Assembly (NCBI GenBank): GCA_022605955.1
Contig: JAKCOZ010000010.1
Coordinates: 3,424,501-3,488,500, forward strand
Direction of reading: 5' to 3'
Length of the DNA stretch: 64,000 bases
Origin: Rallus limicola
Lineage: Eukaryota > Chordata > Aves > Gruiformes > Rallidae
Shown: piece by piece, positions 1 through 11,560 of the stretch
How the letters are laid out: every line of letters starts with the position of its first letter
Position numbering within the stretch: the first letter of the stretch is position 1
The notes under the pieces: generated by a model
Databases searched by the model: none
The model's input: the letters and a program-made list of their open reading frames with translations, nothing else
Told to the model about the DNA's origin: nothing
Made by a program: the position numbers and the translations under genes

Positions 1-3000
1 ATGTATCTGTAGTAATTCATTAAACACCAGAGATAAAGCCTTTTGAAATGAATTGCTATGATTTGAAAAACTAGTAACTCTCTCCGATGTGCCAACAAGT
101 ATTTCACATAAAAAATTAAGAATGAAGTAAACAAAAATGTAGGCTTATACTATAACAGAAATTACTTCTATTAAAAAGTGTCTCCACATCCTGAGTACAA
201 GCCACTCCAGAAAGAATACCAGCTTCTGAGATGTCCTGGGTTCAGCCAGGATAGGGTTAATTTTCACCAGGAGCTGGGAGGAGACACAGCCAGGACAGGT
301 GACCCAAACTAACCAAATGGGTATTCCATACCATATGGTAATGTGCTCAGTACAAAAGGGGGCTAAGTCAGAGAGGAGAGCCACAGCTCCAGAGCATTCA
401 GCTTAGGGATGGTCCAGCTTCCTGACTGAGGGGCCTGAGCATGAGCCAAGTTGTACAGGCTTTCATGCATAAGAAACTGCATTGTGTATCCACAGTTTTG
501 TATATTCCAAGTACTGTTGTTGTCACTCCTTCCCTTGGCTGTCTCAGTAAACTGTCACCCCAAGCCCAGAGGTTTCCTTTCATCACCAATATAAAACTCT
601 AGAGGGAAGCTTCATAGCTGCTGTGTGCACTAACCCCTGTTGGGTGAAATCAAAAACCTTTTCTCTTTCTTATCCCAGTTTCACAGACGCTGCAAAAACG
701 TGGAAGAAAACAGTCCCTTTGACATTTTCTCTCTTCTGGCCCCTTTCTGAAATTTTCTCAAGTTCTGTTTCTGTTGCTTACTGATTCCTTAACCAGCTAG
801 ATTAAATTGATACACTTCTTGAAATATTTATCTATTCCAAATGGTCAGGAATGAAGTGATTGGTATATGTGAACTATTCCGAGTGATAAAGACCTAACAC
901 TGTACCTTCTAGATGCAGAAATTATCTTTTTAAAAAGCAGGACCTGTTCTTGAAGAGAAGCTGAAATTCTACTGTTAACATAGAGTTCAAGTAACTGCAA
1001 GAGATTAACATTACAATAATCAAGACATTCTGACAAACATCTTGACTGAAAACTGACTGCCTCTTGACAGAGACCACTTAGCAATTTTGAGAAGTCAATT
1101 GTGATATAAACTCAAGATGGCATTTTAGGAACAGAGCAGCTCCCTCTGCTATACAAGGTATTCAGAATGAAAAAAAAAAAAAAAATCAAAATCACTGTGG
1201 CTCTCAAAGACTGTTCAATTTTCAGATTTAAAAGGAACCATACTAGCATTCACACTCTGATCTCTTCTTAGGTAGAGTAGTTACTGAAATCTTCTCAATT
1301 TCATGCAGTTTTGGCACATCTTTTCAACTTCACTACATTCTCAAACACCCTTTAAGGATAGAGCAAAGACATCAGTCTTCAAGATTTGAAGCCTGTGTGG
1401 ATTTAATCAATCTCTCCCCTCCTGACATTCTTTTTTTTTTTTATAAGAAAAGGTTGCGAAGTGTGAGTTCTTCAGTACTTCCAAAAATCATGCTGAGTAT
1501 CCTCAGAAGAAGTGACAGATGCATGCCTATCCTGCAGATTTGCAGTTATGACTATTACAGGTATTTTCATCTTGATCTTTTTGCTTCAGAACTTCAGTAA
1601 TAGCGCACAGCCAAACCTAACTAGGAAAGGTTCAAGATAGAACTGCCAGCTTCAAGAATGAGAAGGGAAAAAGTTAAAGTCCTTTACAATTTTATTATCC
1701 AACTGACTGTTGGCAGCTTAATGAAAGAGATTGATAATATCCTCTTTATGAATGAGGTGATTCTCCTGCAGAATAGCAAGATTTTTTTCTTCTGTAGGCA
1801 TTTCACAGATCATATTGAAGTGCCCAAGACAAGAATCTGCATCAGAAGTATAATGGTCCCTTGCAGAAAAGACAAACAGAAGCAGTCCTAAACCTGCATG
1901 CATAGGCCTGAAGTTTTTTCCATTGCAGTTTCTGTTCTACAAAACGACATGGAAAAAAGGTAATTGAACTGACAGGATCTTCAACAAGATAATTCCAACT
2001 CTACAGGGAGATTCTCTTCCCCACCTTAACTTGCATCCCAACTGAACACTGTCTATTTGCAGACAACGACATGCAAAAAAGGAAAGTAGATTTTGCATCA
2101 GGCATCTCAATAAAAAGTTTTAAGACAGCAGAATGCATCATACACTGAACAATTTAAGATTCAATGCCAAACCTAGGGGCGTATACAAGGGAAAAGACTC
2201 ACATGAAAAACATGGAGACAGATACACCTGACTAGCTCACAAAAAACTTCAATACTGTTAATAATTTGCATGTTTCACCACTTGCCACAAGGGCTGAAAA
2301 AGCAGAGACCACTCAAACTTCATGAGTAGCAGGATCACCTTGACAAACACAAAGTTACACATGGCAACATCACCAAGGGATGCCTGAAGAGCATGACAAA
2401 ACTCACTATATGACACAGAAACTGCTTAACAGCAAGTATCTCACGGATCAGAAGTCCAAGGACATCAAGCTGGCCATTGCTGCCTAAGTACAATAAACAA
2501 TTACCTGTTTAGGGCTTCCTTGGTGACTCCACAGAAAGCCAATACTGCCAGGCAGTCAAATACTTTCTAGTTTTACTCTATTGCAACAGTGTATAAAAAG
2601 ATTTTAGCTTACAAAGTACCCTACCCATGTTATCTTTATACAAGTAATTACTCACAGTCAAAACCCCAGTAGCTTCTCTTGCTACAGATACATTTGTTTC
2701 CCTATAACAAACAAGCAATTTTGCAAAACAAAAATTATTAAATTCTCATCTTTTATATTCCATAAATGACACAATTAAACCAAGAGTAACACCGAGCTTT
2801 GCTAACTTGAAGTTTCCCTCCTGTCCATTTTGAGCAAAGGCAACCTGCTTAACCTCTCTATGTCAGTTTGTCCATCTCCAAGATGGAAAAAATACCTATT
2901 TCAAAGAAAAGGCTGTAAAGCCTACACAAGTCATAAAATCACTAGGAAACAAAGAGAGATGCTAGAGCAATATAAAGTGCAGTTCCGCTCTGAAAAGTGA

Positions 3001-5773
3001 CTCTTAAGAGTGGCATCGATTTTCAGGCTTTTAATTAAATCAGTATCAAGTTTGTTCATTCACAAGTAACAAAGCCTTCTTTCTCCACCATTAGCCTGCA
3101 GGTTACTATAGTAAGCCTAAGTGAATTTTTCCACATGAAGAGTACTGCCAATATTAAAACTTGGGTAGATTATACATAAAGTTATTTATAAAAATAGTCT
3201 GCAGAAGCATAGGGTTTGACATTATTCATTTGTACAGATAAATACTTAAATCCTGTCTCAAAACCTGGAAAAAACCTTGTTCTGATTTTACCATAGCAAG
3301 AAGTCCAATTGTTTTTTGCCTCAAAATAATAACTTTCAGTTTCAGAATACCTTATTATGGAAGAACCCTGTATCATGAAAAGGGTGCAATTTATCTTCTA
3401 TTCCTTATTTTAGATATGGGTTTGTCAGAATTTTTAGTGTGGACTGCATTCTTAAAATTGGCTACAACTCAAAACTTATTTATGTCATCAATCACATCAA
3501 TGCCAACATGGGATTGAGAGATCATTGTAAGAAAAGAACCTGAATCTTTACTTCTGAAGAGTATCTTAATCTTAAAAAAGTCAAAAACAAATCCAAAATT
3601 CAAGATGGCCTGGACACAAAAACCTGAACCTCAATACAGACATTCACATTTGTGGCTAAAAGTTGGGCGGTTTTTTGGGGGGAAAAAAAGGACATTTTTA
3701 AAACTTTTGAGCAAGTCACTGTTATCTATGTGTATGCTCCTGATATAACTGTTTAGGTTTAGCTATATATTACTACACTATTTTTAAATCTCTTCTGTGT
3801 CCAGAAAACAGCTGTGGCAAAGTGACCAAATCTGATTTTAATTTGACAGCTTCCTCATTTCTAGAAGCTACAAAAGGGAAAGTTTCTCAAGTACACACAA
3901 TCTCATGAAATATTTCATGAGCTGGGGAAGAGGGAATCAGGATTCCAAAGTGTCTACTTAAATGCTGCTGAAATGCCTAGGAATTTATCAGAATCATCCC
4001 TAATAACTCTACAAAAGGTTAAATGAAAAAAGCATAAAAGACACCAAACTTAAAGAGATCTCAAAATACCAAATTTCAATCTTGACTTTTACATCACACT
4101 GGTAACTATAAACTATACCTATGCTTCCAGAAATAAGAATTTCAGATTACTAACACTATTGCTGAACAGGGTAAGACTGTAGTATCTATTTCAAAGGGAA
4201 GTGCTCAGTGGCCTACCATAACAGATCTAAAAATGAATAAACCAATTAGCGGGTTAAATCGTTACTCTGAAAGAAAAGCCTTGACTCCATTTCTTTAGAG
4301 ATTGTATTGAAGACTGAAAACCTGGAAGCTAGCAACATAGCCACTTTTGTCAAAAGGGATGATACTCCATTTGCAAATTTCCACAGTGGCATGTCTACAT
4401 ATCAATAAAGCTATTTCAGGCTGACAAAGAAGGGAAGAATGACAGGAGAATATTCCCTATAGTTGCTCCCTTCTGTAAGCAAACTCCAGAAAACAACGCA
4501 AGTCTCCATGCTGCAAGGAAGCAGTAAGAATTCCTCTCAGCTGCTAGGTTATATCATCACTAATGAAGCTGTTGCCTGCTTACTTACCTTCCAATTAGTT
4601 TAAAAAATGGGGTAAGATTTCAGAACATACTTGTGTTAACATTATAAGCTTTTCATTAATCCTCCCTACCCCCCAGAGAGAATCTGATCAAGAGCTACTT
4701 GAAGAGTTTACTTTCTAAGACTCCCAAGATCTGGTGAGGTTACTCTTCACACTGCCTCTCAGCAGATACCCACCAAGATACACTAAAAAGTAGAGCGAGA
4801 TGTATATTGGGAGTTAGCAAACACACTCTGCACTTGGCACAATGTTTAACTTACTAAGATACAACCTCACATTCTCTAACAGCTTTCCATTTTCTAGAAT
4901 TTATTTAAAGGAAAATCCTTAACAAAGACCTCTCACGAAATTGTAGCAAAATAACTTTAGAGGGTAATAGTAAGGTCATGTTGTTTTCTAAGTATTTTCA
5001 TTATAGTCTCACTTGATAATAGGTTATTAATTTTTTGGCACCTTCCTATGTAGCACCCTGTTCTGAACTAAACAGTAAAACGTGCTAAGCAACGTAAGTG
5101 GAGAGGAATAAGCACTTCTCTTATGCCCATGTTTAAAATTTACAATGCCCTACCCAATTTTAATTGTCACTTCACAGCTGAAGCTGACTTAAAAGGTTTT
5201 CAGTAGTACCAAAAAAGTAGTAATCAATTTCTCCTTTTAATAATTTCTGGAAAGAAAACTGGTTGTTCCCATTGCACAATCATATAGATTTCAAATTATA
5301 TGCAAAAATTAATATTGGTATTTGACACTGAAGCTGACATTCTTTTCTTAAGCACAAGTACATCCACGAAGTTTGAAAGGCTCTAGTGAATTTTAATTAG
5401 ATCGTATTTCTTAGGTACTGATCCCTTATTTCCTACATACACTTGATACATAGCTGACAGCATTGCTGTTCAATATCAATTTCAGAGGAGAACTGCACTT
5501 TGAAGTAATAGTACTAAACAACAGAATGCTTCAAAAATATATACAATGATATACATACAGCTTTCCTTTACAAACAACAAAAGATTTACAACACTTCTTA
5601 AGGACATTAACAATCTTATTTATCTGAGGGAAATCAAGCACTTCAGGATCAGTTTCACTTTGAATAATGCAACTGGAGACTATTAGTTATTTCTTTGAAC
5701 TGAAAGTCTGTAAAATGTATATACAAGAAAAAGATGAACTATTTTAAGGATGCATACAAGTGGTTTTGCTAAC
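1..5773 (-). other. ATP9B: ATP9B intron 5, first 5.8 kb
   Basis: The intron starts with GTTAGC just left of exon 5 and continues past the window edge. Except for the LTR at 232-640 and an A16 run at 1,170-1,185 it looks like unremarkable AT-rich intron. I looked for a stretch coding for the actuator-domain start (a KVQVKSSDIQVGDLI-like sequence) and did not find one. Confidence 0.8.
232..640 (+). mobile_element. Degraded solo LTR of an avian endogenous retrovirus (family A)
   Basis: It begins TGTCCTGGGTTCAGCCAGG, the start of a common avian LTR family. Further family landmarks follow in order: GGGTTAATTTTC, GACACAGCCAGGACAGGTGAC, a CCATACCATATG segment and a TTGTATATTC...GTAAACTGT segment near 510-560. 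Relative to the copies at 54.0 kb and 28.1 kb, a block after the first 40 bases is missing and the 3' end is too diverged to place exactly. It is noncoding and has no internal viral genes. It lies antisense to ATP9B in intron 5. Confidence 0.7.
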
Positions 5774-5882
5774 CTCGCACTGTCAGTTTGCTATATAACT
5801 GCGAGTTCATTTCCTTGTCTCTCTTGTAACGTCGAAATTCATCAACCGCTTCCCGTGCTACTGTGACCGTCAAAACAAATCC
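5774..5882 (-). CDS. ATP9B: ATP9B coding exon 5 (residues 179-214, second membrane segment)
   Basis: This exon of 109 bases begins after TTTAACAG and ends CGAG before the donor GTTAGC, leaving one base of codon 215. It codes for [20 protein letters not shown] and [16 protein letters not shown]. Residues 170-192 form membrane segment 2, and the [17 protein letters not shown] run is the conserved cytosolic stalk leading to the actuator domain. Phase 0 at the start and phase 1 at the end mean that skipping would shift the frame. Both splice sites are weak: the acceptor has almost no pyrimidine tract and the donor deviates at +4 to +6. Read-through meets a TAG at the second codon after Arg214. 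The next exon, expected to start the actuator domain, is not seen in this window. Confidence 0.96.
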
Positions 5883-8800
5883 CTGTTAAAGACATAATTA
5901 TGCATTTCAGAATTCTCAAAGGGCTGGAATAGAAATACACAAGTAGGAACACTATACAGAGTAAGAACATATCCTTAGAATATTTACTTTTTTTTCCCCT
6001 CATTTGGCTATCAGTATTTTCTGCAGCCCGTTAAAATAATATCTTGGTTTCTTAAAAAAAAAGGAAGTCATACTCTAATTATTTTTGCAATGTAAAAGTA
6101 ACTACAGCTCCAGATACAAACAATTTAGATATAATCTGGAATTTAAAAAATACTTTGGATGACCTAAAGATAACCTTTATATTGCAATAAGCCTATTTCC
6201 CTATCTTCCACAAATTTTAGCGCTTTACTAAAAACATTCAAGAAATTTCCCATTCTAATTGAGTTCACTGCATCTTTCTTAACAGACAGAAATGACAAGG
6301 CAAACAGCTAGTTTAATTAATTTTGTCACTTTAAATGTAGGTTTTTACTAGTGCATTACAAATATTGGGAAAGAAAAAAGTGCTAAAGGCTTTGGCTGCT
6401 ATTGTCACAGGATAGTGCTGTGTCACGGGATCTGCTGGAAGCACAGACTGCATTACACGCAACTAAGATGGTCTCTGACCACACAGGATGGCAAGGCTAA
6501 AAGAATACAGAACAGTTCAGACATGTTCCCTCTCTCCCTTTCTAAACCTCCTCAGGTATGGTCTTCCGGCTTCGTAAAACTCAAGTGCCCAACCTTTTTC
6601 CATCAGTAAAGGGAAAGAAATTTTCAACAGTAAGGGAATCTTACCATTACTTTAAGTAATATGCCTAAAAATTTCAAATACGCACAAATCCTCCAACAGT
6701 TAAGGTTCTAGATTCTCCATCTAGCTTCAGACACCCACCAAAACTTCCTCTTTATAGAAATAAATTTATATTATTAGACTTCCTTTGCTTGCAAAAGTCC
6801 AGAAGTTTGCCAACCTTCCCCTAATGTCCCAGCATTAAAAAACAAGGTGTAGAGATTTCCTAAAGGAGTCTTGACTGAAACTCTTTTCAACAGCAAGGGC
6901 TGTTTTGCAGTTGCAGCCCAAAATTCCAAGGCTTACTCTGTTACAAGCTTATAGTTAAAAGACTTCTTGTTTATTCAGTTTTACACTAGCTACAACAGTT
7001 TATTAGAACTACACAGAACAAAAATTTGCCATCACAAAATGCGTTCCTTTTCACTCCTAGGGCATAACTCAGCAGAAGGTTTCCCCTCTCCTGGCAGCAG
7101 CATCTTCATGTGCTTTGGCAGTACAGGTATTTTCCCAGCATTAAAAAAGGCACTCCTGAAGCACCTTCAAATATATTCACCCTCTGCACATATCTCATTA
7201 AGCGGACAGTAATCAAAGCACAGAATGCAAGGTGTTAATTGCAAGAATTTCCCCTAGGTGTCACCGTACCTAGCCAGGTAGCTCCGTACAGCTGACCATG
7301 ACTGTGAGGAACATTTTAGACAGGTTCCTTTTTCTTCAAAGGAACCTGATACTCTTCCAAAGAGGAGCTGAAATTGTGAAACCAATCTTTTTTATAAAAA
7401 AGAACAACATAAACCTGTCTTTGTTTTTAATGGCAAGCAGTTAAGTATCTTTAGCTTAATGCTTATGATCCAACATGTACACTTTACATCCTTCATATGT
7501 TGGATTTGGAACAAGAAGTCTATCATTCTTAGGTTAAAATTGAGAAACATTTGAAATATCCTTGAATAAGACAAACATGTCTATACAGAACAGATTACTG
7601 GTGTTTGCAAAATCCAGTATTTTCTCCTTTCTTCGGGCAGGGATGAGACAGGCTGAGATGCTAAGTCATGATTTACCTACTGCCCCACTAACGAACAGAG
7701 CTGTACACAGCACTTCACTGTGAAAAGACCAACTTCGGGACAAGAAAGACTTCTGCTTTTTCTCACTGAGACCTTTGTAAATAGCCATTTAAAACCCCAC
7801 TGTTGAACAAGCTTTCCACCTTGGAAGTAGTTTTTGTTGCAGCAGAAGCCAAAAGTTGCATGGAAACAGAGGTAAAAAGAACCTCCAGGACAGTGTCTCC
7901 ATTTATCAATACTTAAAAGGACACACGTTGCAACAATTAAAACAATGAAATCAATCCAGAATATTTACTCTATTGACTTGTTAAGAATGACCTTTACTCA
8001 AGCAGTCAGCACGTCACTGCTCCTCTTGAATACCACTGAGAATAAATCCTACTGAAAAATACTGGTTTCTATAAATTTAGAAAATTCGTGCTTCACTTTT
8101 AAACCTGGTGAGGAGGAGCTGGGAAGAAGACAGGAAAGAAGGCAATGATCTGATTATAAACAAGAAAAGAATTCCACATCACAGGAATACAGCTGGCAGA
8201 CTACCTCTTCTGAGGAGAATACAATTTTCAAACCACAGGAAACCTGAGTCAGAAGCAACTGGCTTGAACAGTTTCCCAAGAAAATATCGCGGAGGGCTCA
8301 ATAGTAAGACGATGTATTGAAAGGAAGCCAGTGCAATTGGCAGGGTTATAAATTAGGAAGAACATGTTTAATGACTAACTTATTTTCAGGGCACAATAAC
8401 TTATTTTCTGGACACAATTTTCTCCTGCTTTATCCATGGCTTAGCATATTTTAATCTCAGTTTTTGTGAAAAAAAAAGGATGTGACCAAAACCAATACAG
8501 TAGGGATGTAAAATGTTCATGCTTTCAATTCTGATCTAGCCTGAACACATGAAGTAGTGAAAAAGTGACAATAAACTGAAATAAGTTTAAACACACCAAC
8601 TACCTATGCTATCAAGGAAAGTTCTCTAATAGCAGTTGGGGGTTTTTGGTTGGTTTTGGGGGTGGGTTTTTACAGAAAAATCCCAAAAGAAGAGGAGAAG
8701 CTCCAAAAAAGGAGGACTGCTCATTCATACTTGCTGGTTAACAAAAAAAGACATCCAGCCTGTGGAGCAAGAGCATGTGAAGAAGGTGGAAGGGAAACCT

Positions 8801-8983
8801 ATCAAACAACAGCTTCTGGAGTATCTGCTGTTAAATACTTTCTTTTGAAAAAAGCATCTTCTGTTAAGTATTTTAATCACTGTAAGTTACCAGATGCAAG
8901 GTTATTAAATGTTTGTATACATATATTTTTCATCTGAAGTTAGAAGACCCCAAACCTCTAGTTAATAGTATTTTTCTGTTTAC
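5883..8983 (-). other. ATP9B: ATP9B intron 4 (3.1 kb)
   Basis: The intron runs from the GTAAAC donor to the TTTAACAG acceptor, phase 0. The last 25 bases before exon 5 are unusually poor in pyrimidines. A perfect 11-bp hairpin lies at 7,321-7,348. I recognise no transposon and no other gene. Confidence 0.9.
7321..7348. repeat. Perfect hairpin, 11-bp stem
   Basis: CAGGTTCCTTT and its exact reverse complement flank a six-base loop (TTCTTC). It lies in ATP9B intron 4. The stem is too short for a typical microRNA precursor. The origin is unknown. Confidence 0.6.
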
Positions 8984-9097
8984 CAGAGGAGCCCAGTATG
9001 TGTACAGGTAGCCGATTTTCAAAGCTGGTACAAACTGTGAGCAGGACACGACGAGAAAATAGAGATTCAAGAAAAACTTGAACTGCTCATACAAAAC
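8984..9097 (-). CDS. ATP9B: ATP9B coding exon 4 (residues 141-178, first membrane segment)
   Basis: This exon of 114 bases, exactly 38 codons, lies between the acceptor CATTTTTAG and the donor GTAAAC; phase is 0 on both sides, so skipping it would keep the frame. It codes for [20 protein letters not shown], then [28 protein letters not shown] (146-155) is the P4-ATPase signature at the start of membrane segment 1, which spans about 146-166. A short luminal loop follows, and segment 2 begins near Tyr170. In flippases, residues of segments 1 and 2 line the lipid entry groove (family knowledge), so this exon touches the substrate path. Confidence 0.97.
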
Positions 9098-9818
9098 CTA
9101 AAAATGAAAAACACAAAATAGGTAAATAACTTAAAATCTGTAGCCATAACGCAGGTAAGATTCACTTTTTCATGACAGTAGACAAAAACATTATTTGGCA
9201 TACTATCATATTTTATTTGGTACTATTATAGTACCATATAGTACACCATGCTATATATCACAAACCCCTACATGCACCGTAAATGATTTTACTAGTATAC
9301 TGCTTTTTATTTTGAGAAAAATAATGTTAATACCTCTCTTTACTGTGAAAAAGCAATTTGTCAAATTTTTGATAGTTTGAAAACCAGACTATGTGAATTC
9401 ATCAAGCTTTACAAATGCTTGATATCTATCAAGATCACTGTGCAGAGATTTACTCTGACATTTTAACAGTAAACAATTCAGAAGTCTGTAGAAGCATACT
9501 ACAATTATTTTATATCCGTAAGTTACCTTTATGCTTGAGTTATAATAGTTTTTGAAAATTTTTTCCTATGGTATCAATGAAGAAAGGAAAGTATGTTTGT
9601 GGGTATCTGAACTTTCATTGCTTACACTAAGTTCTCATTTTTAAGTACTAAAAACACAGCAAATAAAAGTAAAACTTAATTTTTCCTTAAGTACCAGTAT
9701 TTAAATTGTTTCATCTCTCATCTTTTTTAATAGATTTTTTTCATATCCTGGCCTTAAATAATAATAATTTAAAAGTCATTGGCATCAAATGACCAGAGAC
9801 AATGTACAAAAATATTAT

Positions 9819-10620
9819 CATGGAACCACAGAACTGTCTTAGTCAGAAGGGATCCTTTAGATCATCAAGTCCAGCCATCACCCTAACCTGCCAGAACTGC
9901 CACTAAAGTGTGTTCCTCAGCACCACACATCTTTTCAACACCTCCAGGGATAGAGACTCCACCACCTCCCTGGGCAACCCATTCCAACACCTAATAATCC
10001 TCCCTGTGAAGGAATTTTTCCAATCTAAACCTCCCCTGGTGTGATTTGATGCCATTACATGTTGTCCTATCACTCGTTACTAGGGAGAAAAGATCAGCCC
10101 ACACCTCTCCACAAACTCCCTTCAGGTAGTTGTAGAGAGCAATTAGATCTCCCTTCAACCTCCTTTCCTTTAGATTAAACAATCCCAGTTCCCTCAGCTG
10201 CTCTTCATAATATTTATTCCCCAGTCCACTCACCAGCCCTATAGCCTTTCTCTGGACACACTCCAGCACCTCAATGTCTCTTCTATAGTGAGGGGCCCAG
10301 AACTGAAGTACTCAAGATGGGGCCTCATCAGCACTGAGCACAGGGTGACAATTACTTCCCTAGACCTACTAACCACACTGTTCTTAATACAGGCCAGGCT
10401 CCTTGGCCACCTGGGCACACTGCTGGCTATCGTTCAGCCAGCTGTCGATCAACACCCTTCTCTCAACAGTCCTCCTTTGTCAGGCAACTTTCCAGTCACT
10501 CTTGCCCAAGCCTGTAGCACTGCTTGGGGTTATTATGACCCAAATGCAAGACCCGGCACTTGACCTTGTTGAATCTCATGCCATTGGCCTTGGCCCACTG
10601 CTCCAACCTCACAGTAGGCA
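9819..10620 (-). mobile_element. CR1 LINE fragment, 3' part with ORF2 tail
   Basis: On the minus strand the fragment ends in CR1 3' sequence (9,819-9,870, AGAAGGGATCC and GATCATCAAGTCCAGCC on plus). From 10,269 back to about 9,991 it keeps an open stretch that translates to the C-terminal part of CR1 ORF2, including [19 protein letters not shown]. Beyond 10,290 the upstream ORF2 region continues (GCCACCTGGGCACACTGCTG on plus) to about 10,620. It is truncated at its 5' side, as most CR1 copies are, and has the same orientation as ATP9B. It has no function as a gene. Confidence 0.9.
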
Positions 10621-11503
10621 TGAGCTCCTTGTTTATTTTTGTTCACTACATTCCCTCAGCACACTATCTCCTCAACACAGCCACTGACGTGTCTCCTCTT
10701 GCCAGGGTGGAAACTTGACAACTCATCTGCCTTCTTTCTGAAGTCCTGTGGTTCTCAAAGGGACGAAGGTGACTAAGACACACTTCCAAATTACCATTTC
10801 CCACTGTTAAAAATACTGAAACTATTCAATGTTCAAGAATAAATCTTATTTAGGAAGGTGAAATGAACACTACAGAAAAGATCCAGTGAGTAAAGGTAAG
10901 GAACACTGCTCTCTTTCCTAACAGCTATGTTATATCTCAGAATAAGACAGAATTCTTCAGTTTCCATAGCAAGCAAACTCTTTACAAAAGCCACCAGTTT
11001 TCAGAAAGTTAAAATTACAAAAAAATTGTAACAGAAAACCATGGGCTTTTGAGGCAAATTAGAATAAATGCTTAACTTTAACAATATTTATTACAAAATA
11101 ATATTTTGACAAATTTACATACACTTATTAATAAATCAAAGGTTTAAACTCTGCAATAATTGTCTAAGTTTTAAGCAAAGACACAATAACCTTATCAGAG
11201 AACACACTGCCACATATTCCAAAAGAATGACAAATGCAGAGATTCCTTTAGTAATTAAATGCATCACTTCAGCAAGCACATGCTCTCTACATTGTTTTAG
11301 TTATAATTACCAGAACATTATTCATTTTATAGAATTCTCAATCTTCAAAGACAATGCATATTTCTTCAGTAAGCCAGGATAACACGGCACCACCAGCAAG
11401 ATGATCAGAAGCAGCTACTGAACTCAGAACACTGGTACTCAGGAAAGTGGATAATCAATTGTTCCAAAGATAAAAACTTCAAAATAGAGCTACATTTAAA
11501 GAC

Positions 11504-11560
11504 CATCTCCATCTCTCTGGAGATGTAAAAGATATAAAAGTCACTATTACAATGACTTTT
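11504..11560. repeat. Two adjacent 8-bp hairpins
   Basis: CATCTCCA pairs with TGGAGATG (11,504-11,525), and AAAAGTCA pairs with TGACTTTT (11,536-11,560). Both lie within 57 bases of ATP9B intron 3. Confidence 0.5.

Noticed and set aside
1..5773. Search for ATP9B exon 6 in the left 5.8 kb
   Set aside because: No stretch on the minus strand translated to the expected actuator-domain start between plausible AG and GT sites. By-eye search only.
9991..10269. Open frame of 92 codons on the minus strand that looks conserved
   Set aside because: It is the ORF2 tail of a truncated CR1, not a host gene.
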